From positions 62,001 to 126,000 of the forward strand of contig JADLSH010000052.1 in NCBI GenBank assembly GCA_016169945.1: DNA of 64,000 nucleotides. Direction: 5' to 3'. A program made the position numbers and the translations under genes. How positions within the stretch are numbered: position 1 is the first letter of the stretch; each line of letters opens with the position of its first letter. Below the pieces are notes generated by a model. It was not told where the DNA came from. It saw only the letters and a program-made list of their open reading frames with translations, and searched no databases. Positions 1 to 9,774 of the stretch are shown here, piece after piece. This DNA comes from Trachythela sp. YZ-2020 (lineage: Eukaryota > Cnidaria > Anthozoa > Malacalcyonacea > Clavulariidae).

Positions 1-474
1 TTGGCCTTGGAATTACTACGTAGACAGCCAACCACCTTTGCTGATATAGTAAATGGAGAACTGGCAGGAGGGAATGGAGCTCCAGAACCAAACCCTGATC
101 CTGATAATACTCCTCAGTGGTGCAACTGTGGTCACTGTATAGCAATATGCACTCAGGAGGAGAATAAATGCTGTGCCAGAACAAGAAGACCATGCATTTC
201 AGGAACACCACTTTTACAACAAATTGTCCTTGATGGAAATATTTTGGATATTGCCATGAGGTACAGAGAAGATGTTCTGGTCCTAAATAAGAACAGAAAC
301 AATGAAAATTTTCACCATGCAGCCTATAGGCAATATGTATTATGGCAGCATGGACATTTAGCGAAGCGAAACCGAAGAGTTGTCCCAAGTTGCTGCGTAG
401 TTGATATATGTATTCGTTACCCTTCTCCTAATGGATGTACACAGGTTATTGGCCTCCATGGTTGTAAAATTATA
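1..474 (+). pseudogene. P2X7 C-terminal-like (zinc-binding) domain gene, 3' end, frameshifted near the stop
   Basis: The reading frame is open from the first base, so the gene starts outside the window. The Cys-rich motif CNCGHC, a later CC pair (ENKCCAR), an AYRQYVLW block and a VVPSCC block are the hallmarks of the P2X7 receptor C-terminal 'ballast' domain, which binds zinc and in cnidarians occurs in many stand-alone proteins. After the PSPNG motif (about base 440) the family ending (MYTG then a W-rich tail) lies in the +1 frame and stops at 472-474, while the uninterrupted frame runs to 486 with unrelated residues. That is a one-base frameshift, or a sequencing error. The preserved part is about 145 residues. 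It may be a host gene or a member of a mobile family. The domain call is fairly secure; whether the gene is functional is not known. Confidence 0.6.
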
Positions 475-486
475 ATTTTATTCTAA

Positions 487-1352
487 GGGTCATCCACAAT
501 TATCAACAATTTCATAAGCGTACAGAGCGTACTCTCCCCTTTTCAACCCCCTACCTCCCTCTCAGAGCGTACTCTTAAACCTCAAGAATGATGGTCACGG
601 CCAAATATTAGCATATGTATATTGTATACAATCTAGATTGTATGCCATAACAAAGTTAACCAGAGACTCTGCTAAACACTAGCAAACAATGATGTCCAGT
701 TTTATAATAAGAATAATTTTCTTGCCAAAAATAGCTGTAAATGATCTGGAAATATTGCTGTGCATTCAAAGCCATTATTGACATTTTAAAAAGCGTACAT
801 TGGTATAACCCCCTCCTCCCCCCAGCGTATGCTCGACTGTACGTTTGTGAAAATATTGATCCATTACATAGTACTTAATTAATATCTGTACTTACTGTAC
901 GGCATGATCAAGCAAACTGAGAAAATGGGTTAACTGGCATTCTGCCATGTAGAAATGTACTCAATTCCAGATACAAGATATATGAAAGGAGAACACCAAA
1001 TAAATTAGATTCACCGATGATAAACTCATAACTGAAACTCATTTGTCAGGTGGATTCCTCAAACAGATATGTTTTTGTATATCCATTCACAACTAAATAC
1101 ATTTTCAAATGGAGTTTTAGTCTTTTCTGGCAACTGCAAAAATATGCATACCAAGTTTCTGCACACAATTTTGCAGCTATTTCACCATGGTTGGCATGCA
1201 CGTGTTAGCAATATAACTACCAAACTACTGTGAGTGTGGTTTATAGAGGTTCGTACTATTAATACACAGAAATCATCATTTGTTAAACTTTGTATATTGA
1301 ATAGATAGACCCAAGTCTCTAATAAAACTGAGAACATTTATTCATTCACCAT
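487..1352. other. AT-rich intergenic stretch, no gene seen
   Basis: No convincing open frame or recognised repeat. It contains two short similar pieces rich in 'agcgtac' near 520-570 and 790-830, which look like a diverged short duplication. Confidence 0.4.
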
Positions 1353-1851
1353 TAATGCATGGATCAATTCTTGCTGTTACCTTCCACCCCGCCGGGCAAC
1401 ACCCCAAGGATTTGTACATTTTTTAAAGCTCACTGCAAATTTACAGCCCCCGGGTATTTGAAAATTAACAATTCTCAACCCCCGGGCAAAGGTGAAAAAC
1501 TAATGCAAGGACTTTAACAAAAAAACCCAGATACTTTCAACAGAAAATCAAGGTGCTTCCTTGTTTTGCTTTCTCAGGAGCCCTTCTTCTATTGTCAACA
1601 ATCTTTTGGATATGCTATATATCCAACATTTGATGGGGTTTTGCCTGTCACTGCAAATAACGTGTGCACAGGACTAGAGACTAGTTAATCTCATCCGCCG
1701 AGTCTGCGATCCTATGTGGCTATTCACCAGACCCCAGATCTCGCACATTCCCGGCCTAAACCCCCAGGACAAAATCATCAAACCAATTCCCGGCCCCTGG
1801 AATACGATTTGCCGGGGGGATGGTAACAGCAAGAATTGATCCATGCATAAA
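1353..1851. repeat. Element bounded by ~45-bp inverted repeats
   Basis: The stretch 1353-1398 (starting taatgcatggatcaattc) reappears reverse-complemented at about 1808-1851 with few mismatches. Several CCCGGG-rich pieces lie inside. This is the layout of a short non-autonomous inverted-repeat element of about 500 bp. No coding sequence was recognised inside, and it sits in an intron or flank of the candidate minus-strand gene next to it. Confidence 0.45.
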
Positions 1852-1868
1852 TTAAAAAGCAATTGTAC

Positions 1869-2521
1869 CTTTTGTTGGTAGAGGAAAGTGTGTTTGCCGT
1901 CATTGTCCTGTCTGCATCTTGATCACTTTCACTTCCATTACTAGCAGTCAATGTCCTCTCTTCAAGGGGATATAAAGATCTGAAATGAAGACACTTGTAG
2001 GTTAAAATGATGAAGATGCATTGGCATACAGTAATCACACAGCAGACATCATTATCTACACCATTTTAGAAACATTTCATTACTTGTGTGTGAGTGAATG
2101 AATAATATATGAAATAGCTATCAGTGTGTAAGCTGGGGAATTGCTTTGATCACAGCTTTAATTTTTAATATTGTGTTGACATATTAAATACAACACTCTT
2201 CATCGGTGGCTAAATCTTGTTTGAGGGTGAACTATATCATAGAAAATTCACAGTTTGATCATGAAAATGTTACGAATCCTATGGGCTAATGTGGTGGGGA
2301 ATATTTAGCCATTTGTTAGTAATTTTATATACATACCTTGAACTAGAAAATTTAGCTTCATCAGCCTGGGTTTCCACGTCGCTGAAAAGATGCAATACCC
2401 GTATAAATAACAATTATGTAATAGCTTTTAAATGTCAAAACTCGAAACTTGTTATGTATAAGCAAAATTCTTACCACAAAGCCCGTGTGGATTCCGTAGC
2501 GTCGAAGTGATCAAGCAGCAT
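1869..2521 (-). CDS. Candidate three-exon gene of unknown function, 5' part only
   Basis: Three minus-strand pieces fit together with canonical splice sites and matching phases: 2475-2521 (starts ATG, ends TG|gtaag), 2337-2381 (preceded by tttcag, ends AAG|gtatg) and 1869-1979 (preceded by catttcag, ends AAAG|gtaca). Joined, they give about 67 residues with no stop, acidic and rich in Ser, Thr and Asp (motifs MLLDHFDATES, SNGSESDQDAD). Such agreement of three small exons is unlikely by chance. No domain is recognised and downstream exons were not found, perhaps because the inverted-repeat element at 1353-1851 lies next. The first codon could lie further upstream, although an in-frame TAG lies 20 codons above the ATG. 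This is prediction from splice signals only. Confidence 0.4.
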
Positions 2522-2950
2522 TTCGGCAACATCTGCGTCTGAATTCAAGGCATGTTTTGCCTTGATTTCCCTCTATCGGGTAAAATTCTCGAACAAATAC
2601 ACGCTAGAAGCATCCCTTTTAGCGTAATATTCTCTCCTGCTCGCTTTTTTCTCAATATTACTGCCCGAAGTCGAAGAATAAAGAATTCAACGAAGAAGAT
2701 TTTGCTCGCTCATCGTTTCGGAATTCGGACAAGATGTAAATGTAATATAAATAACGCGATCATGGAACGGGAATAAGACTGGGGAGAGAAACAGCAGGAG
2801 TCCCCGAAAATAAACAAACTTCGCGCATGCGCAGAACGGACTGTAGACCATCTTTAAGTAACAAACTATTTAAATATATTGTCCAGCTTTTACAGTATTC
2901 TCTCGCTTAGATCGTTTGACTTTGTAAACTGTTCTATCTTCTGTTAGCAC
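2522..2950 (-). promoter_or_regulatory. Probable upstream region of the candidate minus-strand gene
   Basis: This stretch lies just above the candidate first exon. It is richer in CpG than its surroundings (for example cgcgcatgcgcag near 2822, an NRF1-like palindromic motif). No TATA box was assigned. Promoter identity is inference from position and composition. Confidence 0.25.
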
Positions 2951-3043
2951 GAGTTTGCGTTTTTGTCCCTGGTGTTCGACAGATTTAACATCCAAAACTT
3001 CGTTTCTTCCTTGCTTGGAAAAGCGGCACTTTCTCGTAGTCTG

Positions 3044-3448
3044 CTACACCAGGCCAATCCCCGCGTTGTACAACTTTACACACAGAAAACTTTTTATGGT
3101 CGGGGATAATTTTGTTTTAGCAATGATAATTTTACAACCATCCATTAACTGCTCCTTTTGCTGTTCCAAATAATCTCCTGCCCTGTAGATATTGTCATCA
3201 TACAACTTGATAACCAGTTTCTCTTGCCCATAATGCTCGATGTGTCCGATTGCGACAACGCTGTGCGTAGAACCAACAGGTAGTTCTGCCAAGTTTCGCA
3301 TGTGGTTGTAAGGCACCATATCTTCCCTTGTTAGTATTGGTAGAGACTTAGAAGGCCTTGCCGGTTCCGCGTGCACCATTTTTAACTTTTCTTCTTGCAT
3401 CTCCTTTGTTGTTTGCTCTAGTAGGTGCTTAACGGAATATTTTTCCAT
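3044..3448 (-). pseudogene. Virus-like minus-strand gene, C-terminal domain (left copy)
   Basis: This frame carries the motif ELPVGSTHSVVAIGHI, then a YGQEKLVIKL strand-like segment and EQQKEQLMDGCKI. It is clearly homologous to the frames at 62917-63401 near the right end of the window, so both belong to one repeated element. The motif resembles the domain just upstream on the same strand (ELALGSYNIIAMGEV followed by YGEKYIMLI), so the parent protein seems to carry two related domains in tandem. The pattern (G-x-Y/H-hydrophobic, then YGxK-hydrophobic) recalls OB-fold single-strand DNA-binding proteins, but that is an inference from pattern only. The frame is separated from the upstream piece by a break between about 3450 and 3600. 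Confidence 0.5.
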
Positions 3449-3885
3449 TTATGTGGTCAAAGCGAGATTGCAATACACCACGACATGTCTTTGCGGTGTG
3501 CGTCCCCATCCGGTTATATTTAGGACTGCCAATGGCTTCTCGTAGAGGGTGAAGTAATTTCTCTTTGGATCTCGAATCTGTTCCTTTACTGCATTCGTTA
3601 GATTGTCGCGTAAATACGTTTCGATGTACTTGTTGGATAGCAGAGTCCTAGCATTCCGTTTTGGTCTATTAACATAATGTACTTCTCTCCATATTGGGTT
3701 TGGACCTCTCCCATAGCGATAATGTTGTACGATCCCAAAGCCAGTTCTTTAAGGGGGATAATATTGTTATCTGAGAAAGTGCGGATATAATTATCCAATA
3801 ACCGTACCGTGTTTCGTTTCTCTGCGACGACATCTTCCAAAAGCTTTCGACTCTCCCGGATCTTTCTTGCTGGTTGTTCAGCCAC
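3449..3885 (-). pseudogene. Virus-like minus-strand gene, middle domain (left copy)
   Basis: Begins with a coiled-coil-like, Lys/Arg/Glu-rich helix (KIRESRKLLEDVVAEKRN), then the first GSYNIIAMGEV-type domain. The remainder (about 3449-3600) contains coding-like sequence in another frame, with an ITGWGRTPQRH-type segment shared with the right-hand copy near 63400-63440. A frameshift near 3630 and another near 3600 separate this from the next piece, so the gene is broken. The same order of pieces is present at the right edge of the window. Function is unknown. Confidence 0.45.
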
Positions 3886-4852
3886 ATCCTTCCATTGCTC
3901 GTTTTATTCTTTCTAGATGGCGCGACTTTGCTTTCCCGGTATTTTGACTTCCAAAATATCTGCTCGATGTAACTCTATCTCTTCTTGACGGTTTCCACGA
4001 CCTTGGGGAACGAATCCTGCTTTCTCTAACTGTTGTAAATGTTCTTCTTCTTCGCTTTCTTCGTACCAACAGCCGTTGGACACAAAAAAATTGGGGAAAT
4101 CTGTGCTGTCGTCTTTTCGGCTTTTAAAATAGCGAGCGCCAGAAATGTCTACGAACGTATCTTTGGTTTTACCACTTCTAGCTTTACTCCGATCACACAT
4201 GATGTCCACGGGCAGCTTGGAACTGAAAGTCAGATTGGCGAGGCACCACTTTTCTCTCCCCAACCAACCGTGCACAAACTCTGCACTTATGTTCTTTGTC
4301 ATCTCGTCGTACGTGCAGACAATAAAACCAGCATCGCGCGTTCTGTCAATGACAACCAAACTGTGCAACAAAGCGTCACAGTAAGCTTTCCACGTATCCG
4401 AGAACGGTGTAGAGTAGACCAAAGAAGGCGTTACGTATCGTGCTATACGCCTGAGAGTGTCTTCCATGACGTTGTCACTGGAAACATTGTCTGCGCAATA
4501 AAACGTCACCTTTTCCCACGTCAATCCACGATCTTTGGCTAAATCGCGAGCCTTGGCCAAACGTGTATCTTTCTGGCATACCCATTTCTTCCAATGCTGC
4601 CCAACGGTTTCTCGTACGCTTTTGCTTTCCAACATCTGCACCATTGGAGTAGTCCTCATTTGCACAGGCGATCTTAAATTCCTGCACGTAGTAGACAGTT
4701 TCGTCAGTCTCTTTCGATTTAAGCTTCCCATACACTTTGTCCAATTCGTCTGTTTTCGGTTGTTCCTTTAACGGTGACAAAGCGGCGGCGCGAATTTTTC
4801 TTCCGTAAGCAATCGAAAACATCCCAAGCAAACGAAAGCATCTGGCCTGCAT
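3886..4852 (-). pseudogene. Virus-like minus-strand gene, N-terminal region (left copy)
   Basis: Two overlapping frames (4475-4852 and 3913-4731) appear to be parts of one protein split by a frameshift near 4600. Readable features are YVTPSLVYSTPFSDTWKAY, a hydrophobic-acidic segment SLVVIDRTRDAGFIVCTYDE, and an acidic stretch YEESEEEEHLQQLEKAG near the C-terminal end. The tail (RADILEVKIPGKQS) matches a frame at 63812-63950, which ties this block to the right-edge element. I do not recognise an enzyme family. The 5' end of this frame runs into a 115-bp inverted repeat shared with 5146-5262, so the true N-terminus has probably been rearranged. Confidence 0.4.
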
Positions 4853-5262
4853 AATTAATACGTCATTGTTACGACCCGCGAACAGGCTGGTAGGAATTAA
4901 TAGGAAACTACATATTACTTTAATTTCTTGTAGTAAGTTAATATAAATAGTATTTTTTGCCGTTCTTTTCAGCGAGCTTGCCTGTGGCGTAGCGGGTTAG
5001 GGCGTGCGTTAGCAGGGGCTATACTGTATTGTAGGTTCAAGCCCGTGCCCAACACTTTTTCTTTTTCTCTCGATAATTTTGACTTTCTAAGACTGGTTGT
5101 TTATATTTATAAAAACATTAAATTTGTAGTACAAATCATGCCGGATTGAAAGCCTGTTCGCGGGTCGTAACAATGACGTATTAATTATGCAGGCGGGATG
5201 CTTTCGTTTGCTTGGGATGTTTTCGATAGCTTACGGAAAAAAAATTCCCGGCGGCGGCTTTG
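4776..5262. repeat. Inverted repeat (arms ~115 bp) around a tRNA-like sequence
   Basis: The left arm, about 4776-4893, and the right arm, about 5146-5262, are reverse complements of each other (for example ttgttacgacccgcgaacag against ctgttcgcgggtcgtaacaa), with divergence rising toward the outer ends. The left arm is read as coding sequence on the minus strand. The right arm terminates the frame that starts at 5573. The ~250-bp loop is AT-rich and holds a tRNA-like segment. Confidence 0.65.
4976..5055 (+). ncRNA. tRNA-like sequence with pol III boxes and T-run
   Basis: TGGCGTAGCGGG matches an A box and GGTTCAAGCCC matches a B box. About 15 bases after the B box comes a run of five T, the usual RNA polymerase III terminator. 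The T-stem does not pair well and the acceptor stem is poor, so a functional tRNA is unlikely. A SINE head or tRNA-derived pol III unit fits better. It lies in the loop of the surrounding inverted repeat. Confidence 0.35.
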
Positions 5263-5573
5263 ACTTCGCATTTACCAAATCCAAAACGAGTTAGCATATC
5301 TCGAATATATTTGTTAGCATGACCGACTTCCCTGTATGTTTTCTTAGGCGTCACAAAATAATCTGGAACGTAGACATAGAACAAGAAGTTGTCCACGAAC
5401 TTGTCACTGCATGGCGAGAAACCAACACCATCCTGCTTTCCATAATTGTTAAAGTTAACAGCGCCAGTTCTGTTCTGCAAATTTTCTTTAGAAATTTTCT
5501 CCAAAACAACAATTGTTGGATCGACCAAGAATAGCACGACGAGAAAAAAGACCAAGAGCTTGCATATTACCAA
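5181..5573 (-). CDS. Small protein with hydrophobic N-terminus, upstream gene of the left virus-like block
   Basis: The frame opens with ATGGTAATATGC-type context at 5573 on the minus strand. Its first 20 residues are strongly hydrophobic (LLVFFLVVLFLVDPTIVV), reading as a signal peptide or membrane anchor. The middle (SPCSDKFVDNFLFYVYVPDY) and the HANKYIRDMLTRFGFG segment look like real coding sequence, about 130 residues in all. The last ~25 residues come from the inverted repeat arm, so the natural C-terminus is probably lost. A TATA-like box lies about 75 bases upstream. It may be an early gene of the same virus-like element, by position only. No family is recognised. Confidence 0.35.
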   Translation of the reverse strand: MVICKLLVFFLVVLFLVDPTIVVLEKISKENLQNRTGAVNFNNYGKQDGVGFSPCSDKFVDNFLFYVYVPDYFVTPKKTYREVGHANKYIRDMLTRFGFGKCEVKAAAGNFFSVSYRKHPKQTKASRLHN

Positions 5574-5648
5574 GATGACTTGTATATTTTAAGAGAGATG
5601 TTCACAGCACCAAGTTGTGACACAGAATGAGAAAACTGGCAAGCGACG

Positions 5649-5659
5649 CGCTATTTATA
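5649..5659 (-). promoter_or_regulatory. TATA-like core promoter for the minus-strand gene at 5573
   Basis: On the minus strand the sequence reads TATAAATAG, followed about 75 bases later by the ATG. A similar TATAAATAC precedes the virus-like plus-strand genes near 60680, so the two elements may share promoter style. Confidence 0.35.
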
Positions 5660-5702
5660 CCGATTTCTCACATGCAGCTCGCCTTTCGCGGTGACGTCAC
5701 AT

Positions 5703-5916
5703 TTGTATTTCAGATGTAGATGTATAGATACAGATGTATAGGTGTAGATACAGATGTAGATGTATAGATGTATGTATAGGAGCATGTGTGTAGGTGCAGA
5801 TGTATATGCGTAGGTATAGGTATAAGTGTATATGCATAAGTGAGTAGGTATGGGTATAGGCATACAGATATAGGTGTAGGTGTAGGTGTAGGTGTAGGGG
5901 TGTATAGGTATGGGAG
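5703..5916. repeat. Minisatellite of GATGTA/GGTGTA-type 6-bp units
   Basis: More than 30 consecutive 6-bp units of the form (g/a)(a/g)tgta or tatagg make up this stretch, ending in a run of gtaggt units. Long frames through it encode only Thr/Tyr/His/Leu repeats and are not genes. Confidence 0.85.
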
Positions 5917-5977
5917 TAATTATAATGAAATGGTAATGTAGCATGAAATACCATAAATATATTCCTCTATACGGCAT

Positions 5978-6100
5978 GATGGCCCGTTTGACCTTTCCTG
6001 CCCGTTTGGCCTGTGTTTGGCCTTTTTTGCCTGCCTTTGGCCTTTCTTGCCTGACCTTTGGCCTGTTAGGCCTGACTTTTGGCCTGTTTCGTCTTTGATA
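5978..6100. repeat. Minisatellite of 'ttggcctg' type
   Basis: Repeated variants of cctttggcctg and cctttcttgcctg with irregular spacing. The Lys/Arg/Pro-rich frame read on the minus strand is a by-product of the repeat. Confidence 0.7.
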
Positions 6101-6301
6101 TAAACCAAAATTCAGGTGAAAACATGTCATTTGCATCTGTTCTTCAACATGGCTAACGAGTTTGTCGTGACTGTCCTGTTCCCGATTGCGGTGCAAAATC
6201 AAGTTTCTTTATAATTATAGAAATTGACCCGCAGTTTCATTATCGTTTTTTCAAATTTTAATTCAAAGGTACATAAGTATTGTATTTTTCTTGTTGTTAA
6301 G

Positions 6302-6508
6302 CTGACGGAAAGCCTGATGGCAAACTTGAAGCTATTGAAGCCATGGTAAATGGCAAGAGAGACGACTGCTTGGATCATCCACTCGTTATACGGTTCTTAA
6401 ACGAGAAAATGAACAATTCTAGCATTCAAATATGGTTTATTTTGAATATTCTTCTCTATATGATATTTCTTATCACTTTAACAACATATGGCGTCATTCA
6501 AAGTCAAG
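6302..6508 (+). CDS. TRPA-like channel, exon with pre-S1 linker and S1
   Basis: Bounded by acceptor ..gttaag and donor CAAG|gtaagg. It encodes the segment before S1, including HPLVIRFLNEKM, followed by a hydrophobic helix (WFILNILLYMIFLITLTTYG). The HPL..+L..K motif before an S1 that ends LTTY is typical of TRPA channels, tetrameric cation channels of the plasma membrane. The exon ends in phase 1 and joins the next exon correctly. No ankyrin-repeat exons, which should precede it, are seen between it and the window start. Confidence 0.75.
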
Positions 6509-6708
6509 GTAAGGGAGCAAACATTCTTCTATGTAACATATTGATCGTGAGCGGCCGTGTTGTATAAGATATCCATGTATAGTTGTTTAATATCTGAATA
6601 ATTATACAACACGGAGGTGAATGGCTTTTTAAACATTTTCTCCCATATACAATGAATTTACTTATGAATTATGCAACGGTTTTAAAGGTCTTGTGCTATA
6701 GAGACCTA

Positions 6709-6995
6709 CAGGGTGTCTCAAAAAAAAGGTAATCCAACTTCAGTACGCTTCAGGGAGTTAATTTTCAATATTTTTAGACCCAATTCTCAACGGTGAAAAT
6801 ATGCAATTTCGACAAACAATTTTTATCGGGCTCGTATTTGCTCATTTTCCCTCCATATTGGATGAAAAACGTGTCATCCAACAGCTAAAAGCCTGATCTT
6901 ATCTTTATGATTATGAAAAAATTACGTCCATGCCCCGAGTAATTAACGCACAATGGCATGCTAAAGTTGGATTACCTTTTTTTTTAGACACCCTG
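6709..6995. mobile_element. Tc1/mariner-type MITE with TA target duplication
   Basis: The 287-bp unit starts CAGGGTGTCTCAAAAAAAAG and ends with the inverted copy of it, about 32 bp of terminal inverted repeat. It is flanked by TA dinucleotides on both sides (6707-6708, 6996-6997). This is the standard form of a non-autonomous mariner/Tc1 element. It lies in the first intron of the TRPA-like gene. Confidence 0.8.
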
Positions 6996-7074
6996 TATAT
7001 GCTAGAAACCTTCGTAGGCTTTCCATTTAGGTACTTATATAGTTATAAAGTTTAAGTTATGAAGTTTATAACAA

Positions 7075-7223
7075 ACATACTTGCAGGGAGGTGAGTCCGG
7101 GAGTTGACGCACAGAGGGTGGCTGGTAGCTTTCCGAACTTACTGAGCGAAGCGAGGTAGGTTCGGACAGCTACCAGCCACCCGAGGTGTGTCAAATCCCG
7201 GACTCACCTCCCTGCAAGTATGT
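7075..7223. repeat. Near-perfect hairpin (fold-back) repeat
   Basis: The first 28 bases (acatacttgcagggaggtga and on) are exactly the reverse complement of the last 28. The inner parts (ggctggtagc / gctaccagcc) pair as well, around a gcgaagcg loop. A diverged half-copy (ggtgggctcgggattgaacg) is seen at 7520-7545. It lies in a TRPA intron. Confidence 0.8.
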
Positions 7224-8034
7224 CTCGTTTTTATTTCATGCCGTTTCGGGAAAAAGTACTGAAGAAATTACGCATTTTAGTATATAATTTCTTGTTTGGA
7301 TAACGAACATTTTAGCCTCCAACATACTACGTAAACAAATGAACTTAGGCTTAAATTGAAGCTAAAAAAATTATCTACAATACTCCCTTATTCTTGAAAA
7401 GAGAAAAGGCACACATTCTGCGAAAACATTGCCAAGGTTTATGAACCTGCCGAACAAATTTCGGCGGCCATCTTGAAAATACATCGATCCCGAACCCACC
7501 TCATAAACATACGTCAGCAGGTGGGCTCGGGATTGAACGCACCTCTTCGGAGCCAATAGGAAATCCGCTTTTACGCTAGGTATGAGATAATAGTTTAGAC
7601 CCTTTGTACAGTTTGTGATTCGTCTTGATGAAAACGTTCGAATTCTTCAATAATTCCGAAAACATGATTGATATTTGGTGATAAAAATTAACTTAATCAA
7701 AGTTTATATAAAAATCAGCAAGATTTGTATCAAATATATTATTAATACAAATATACAATCTCGCTCACGGTCATGATTTCCTTTGTGTTTTCTTCATGAA
7801 TTCTAAATTTCATCCACTTAAATATATGAAGAAACAAGGAAACTCTCCACTTCATTTAACATTCCTAAATCCCAATATTTACCCTATCAATTTCATAAAG
7901 CTAAATAATCAGTTGATATAATTATTGAATTTCTATCTGTTTAGTTTAAAAGTACAAGTTTGCTTCATAGATTGAAGCCCATGACAAATCATAAAATAAG
8001 TCAGACCTGATAAAAGTGTACATTTGTTTTCTAG

Positions 8035-8126
8035 ATGTACACAATTTGAAATCACCTGGAATGATAGCGTTGTCCGTTATTATTTTAATTCTATGTGCAA
8101 TGCATTTCATAAAAGAAATACTTCAG
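8035..8126 (+). CDS. TRPA-like channel, S2 exon
   Basis: Bounded by ttttctag and CAG|gtttgt. With the incoming G it reads D-V-H-N-L then a hydrophobic helix (MIALSVIILILCAMHFIKEI), ending in phase 0. The position between the S1 exon and the S3-S5 exon and the matching phases make this the S2 exon. Confidence 0.7.
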
Positions 8127-8709
8127 GTTTGTTTCCAATTTAAATGATAATTTGTATTGTATACAAATGTATTGCATGCAATAGAATCATTTATTGAGTT
8201 TCTACCATTAATAAAACATTTGACGATTATCGCGGACTAAATGTTGAAGTTTAGATCAGTTTAATGCTCTTTCTCAAAAATAATATTACAATTATTCATA
8301 TGATATAGACTGTCTACACAGACAATACGTGGATGCTTGGAAAGTGAAATTTATTTCTCGTAGTGTATTATTCTCTGTATATATTATGAAGTGGATTGTA
8401 TCATAATACGTCCATAAGGTCAAAGGTGATGTGCATTAAGACTAAACTTTAAACTATACATAACATAACAATTAACCACACCAAAGCGCCTCCCCTAAAA
8501 GGATAATTGGACTTTCTTGATATCCTTGATAAAAGGATATTTGGACTTTCTGGACAATGCAAAGGATATGAAGAGAAATTGTGATTTACAGAAGAGAAAT
8601 TGTTATTTACATTACATTCAAGAATAACTATTGACAGTTTTTAGGGCACTCATGGTTTCTGGACGTGAACAAATTAAATAAAGTTAACAAAGATTCCTGT
8701 AATTTTTAG

Positions 8710-8949
8710 ATTTTGTTACATAAGACCAACTACATAAAAGATTTCGAAAATTACATTGAATGGGTGATGTATATTTGTGCTGTAATTTACGTGTTGCCTG
8801 GAGGAAGTACGAGAGCAGACGCACAGGTTGCAGCTGGAGCAATTTCGCTATTTCTTGGCTGGATCAACCTTTCTTTCTTCTTGAAAAGATTTTCACTGTC
8901 TGGAATCTACATCATTATGGCAAAAAAAGTTTTTATTACAGTCTGCAAG
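8710..8949 (+). CDS. TRPA-like channel, S3-S4 exon and S4-S5 region
   Basis: Eighty codons between ..tttttag and AAG|gtacgt. The segments ENYIEWVMYICAVIYVLPGG (S3) and AAGAISLFLGWINLSFFLKR (S4), followed by FSLSGIYIIMAKKVF, match the TRPA arrangement W-x-x-Y then FLxWxNLxxxLxRF. Phase is 0 at both ends. Confidence 0.8.
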
Positions 8950-9774
8950 GTACGTTTGAATATGTTTTAAGGACATTGTGTGTAAAAAATAAGTATACAT
9001 ATCTCGAAATTAAACAATTATCATATTTTCATATATTTGCTGATTTCGGAAATATTTCGATCAGTTTTATTTTTAGCAAGAAAGTTTAGCAAAAAAGATT
9101 TTTTAAATTTTAAATCGCCATATTTTCCAGTACGTGAGTGCGCTTATCTCAAAGCAGTCCTCAGTTTTATATGGGTTTACTATTGTATGTACTTCTTAAG
9201 AGAAGTATGTTTTGACGCATAACAAATATATAAATTTTTGGTGCCAAATGGTCATGCCTAAAAACAGTTAAACCAACAAATTTGAGTGATATGTTTTATG
9301 TTCGTGGCAGGACGGTTCTAGGGAATCCAGCATGCAATTTCGCAATTGGATAAACTTAATGCAGAAAATACCATTTTAAAGTCTGAACCGTTGGTCAGAA
9401 AATCAATTGGTTTTATATCGAACATCTTAATTATGAGTTTCTAATTCACCCTCCGGAAAAGATGTCACCTTGGATATAGAGCCTCCCTCACCTCTTGTGA
9501 TAGAGACCTTGGCATTAAAGCCTTTACTCTCGTCGTTGATGATGTAATTACATCAAGGTCATTAATATTATCCATAACAATCGTATGCATGCTTTCGGTG
9601 TAAACATTTCACCAAGAACGGATAAAGTGTTAATCATGAACACGAGGCTCAACAACCAATGCAATGTACTTTCTGCAAGAGTGTATACTAGATCTACTTT
9701 AAAAATGTTTATCTTATTGTTTTTATTTATTTATTTTTATCCTTATTTTTACCCTCTGTTGTTTTCATCGACAG

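Noticed and set aside
4039..4542. Plus-strand 167-codon frame
   Set aside because: It overlaps the conserved minus-strand virus-like frame, which has a homologue at the right edge of the window while the plus frame does not.
5651..6202. Long minus-strand frame of 183 codons
   Set aside because: It is produced by the two minisatellites (Thr/Tyr/His and Lys/Arg/Pro repeats) and has no gene-like composition.
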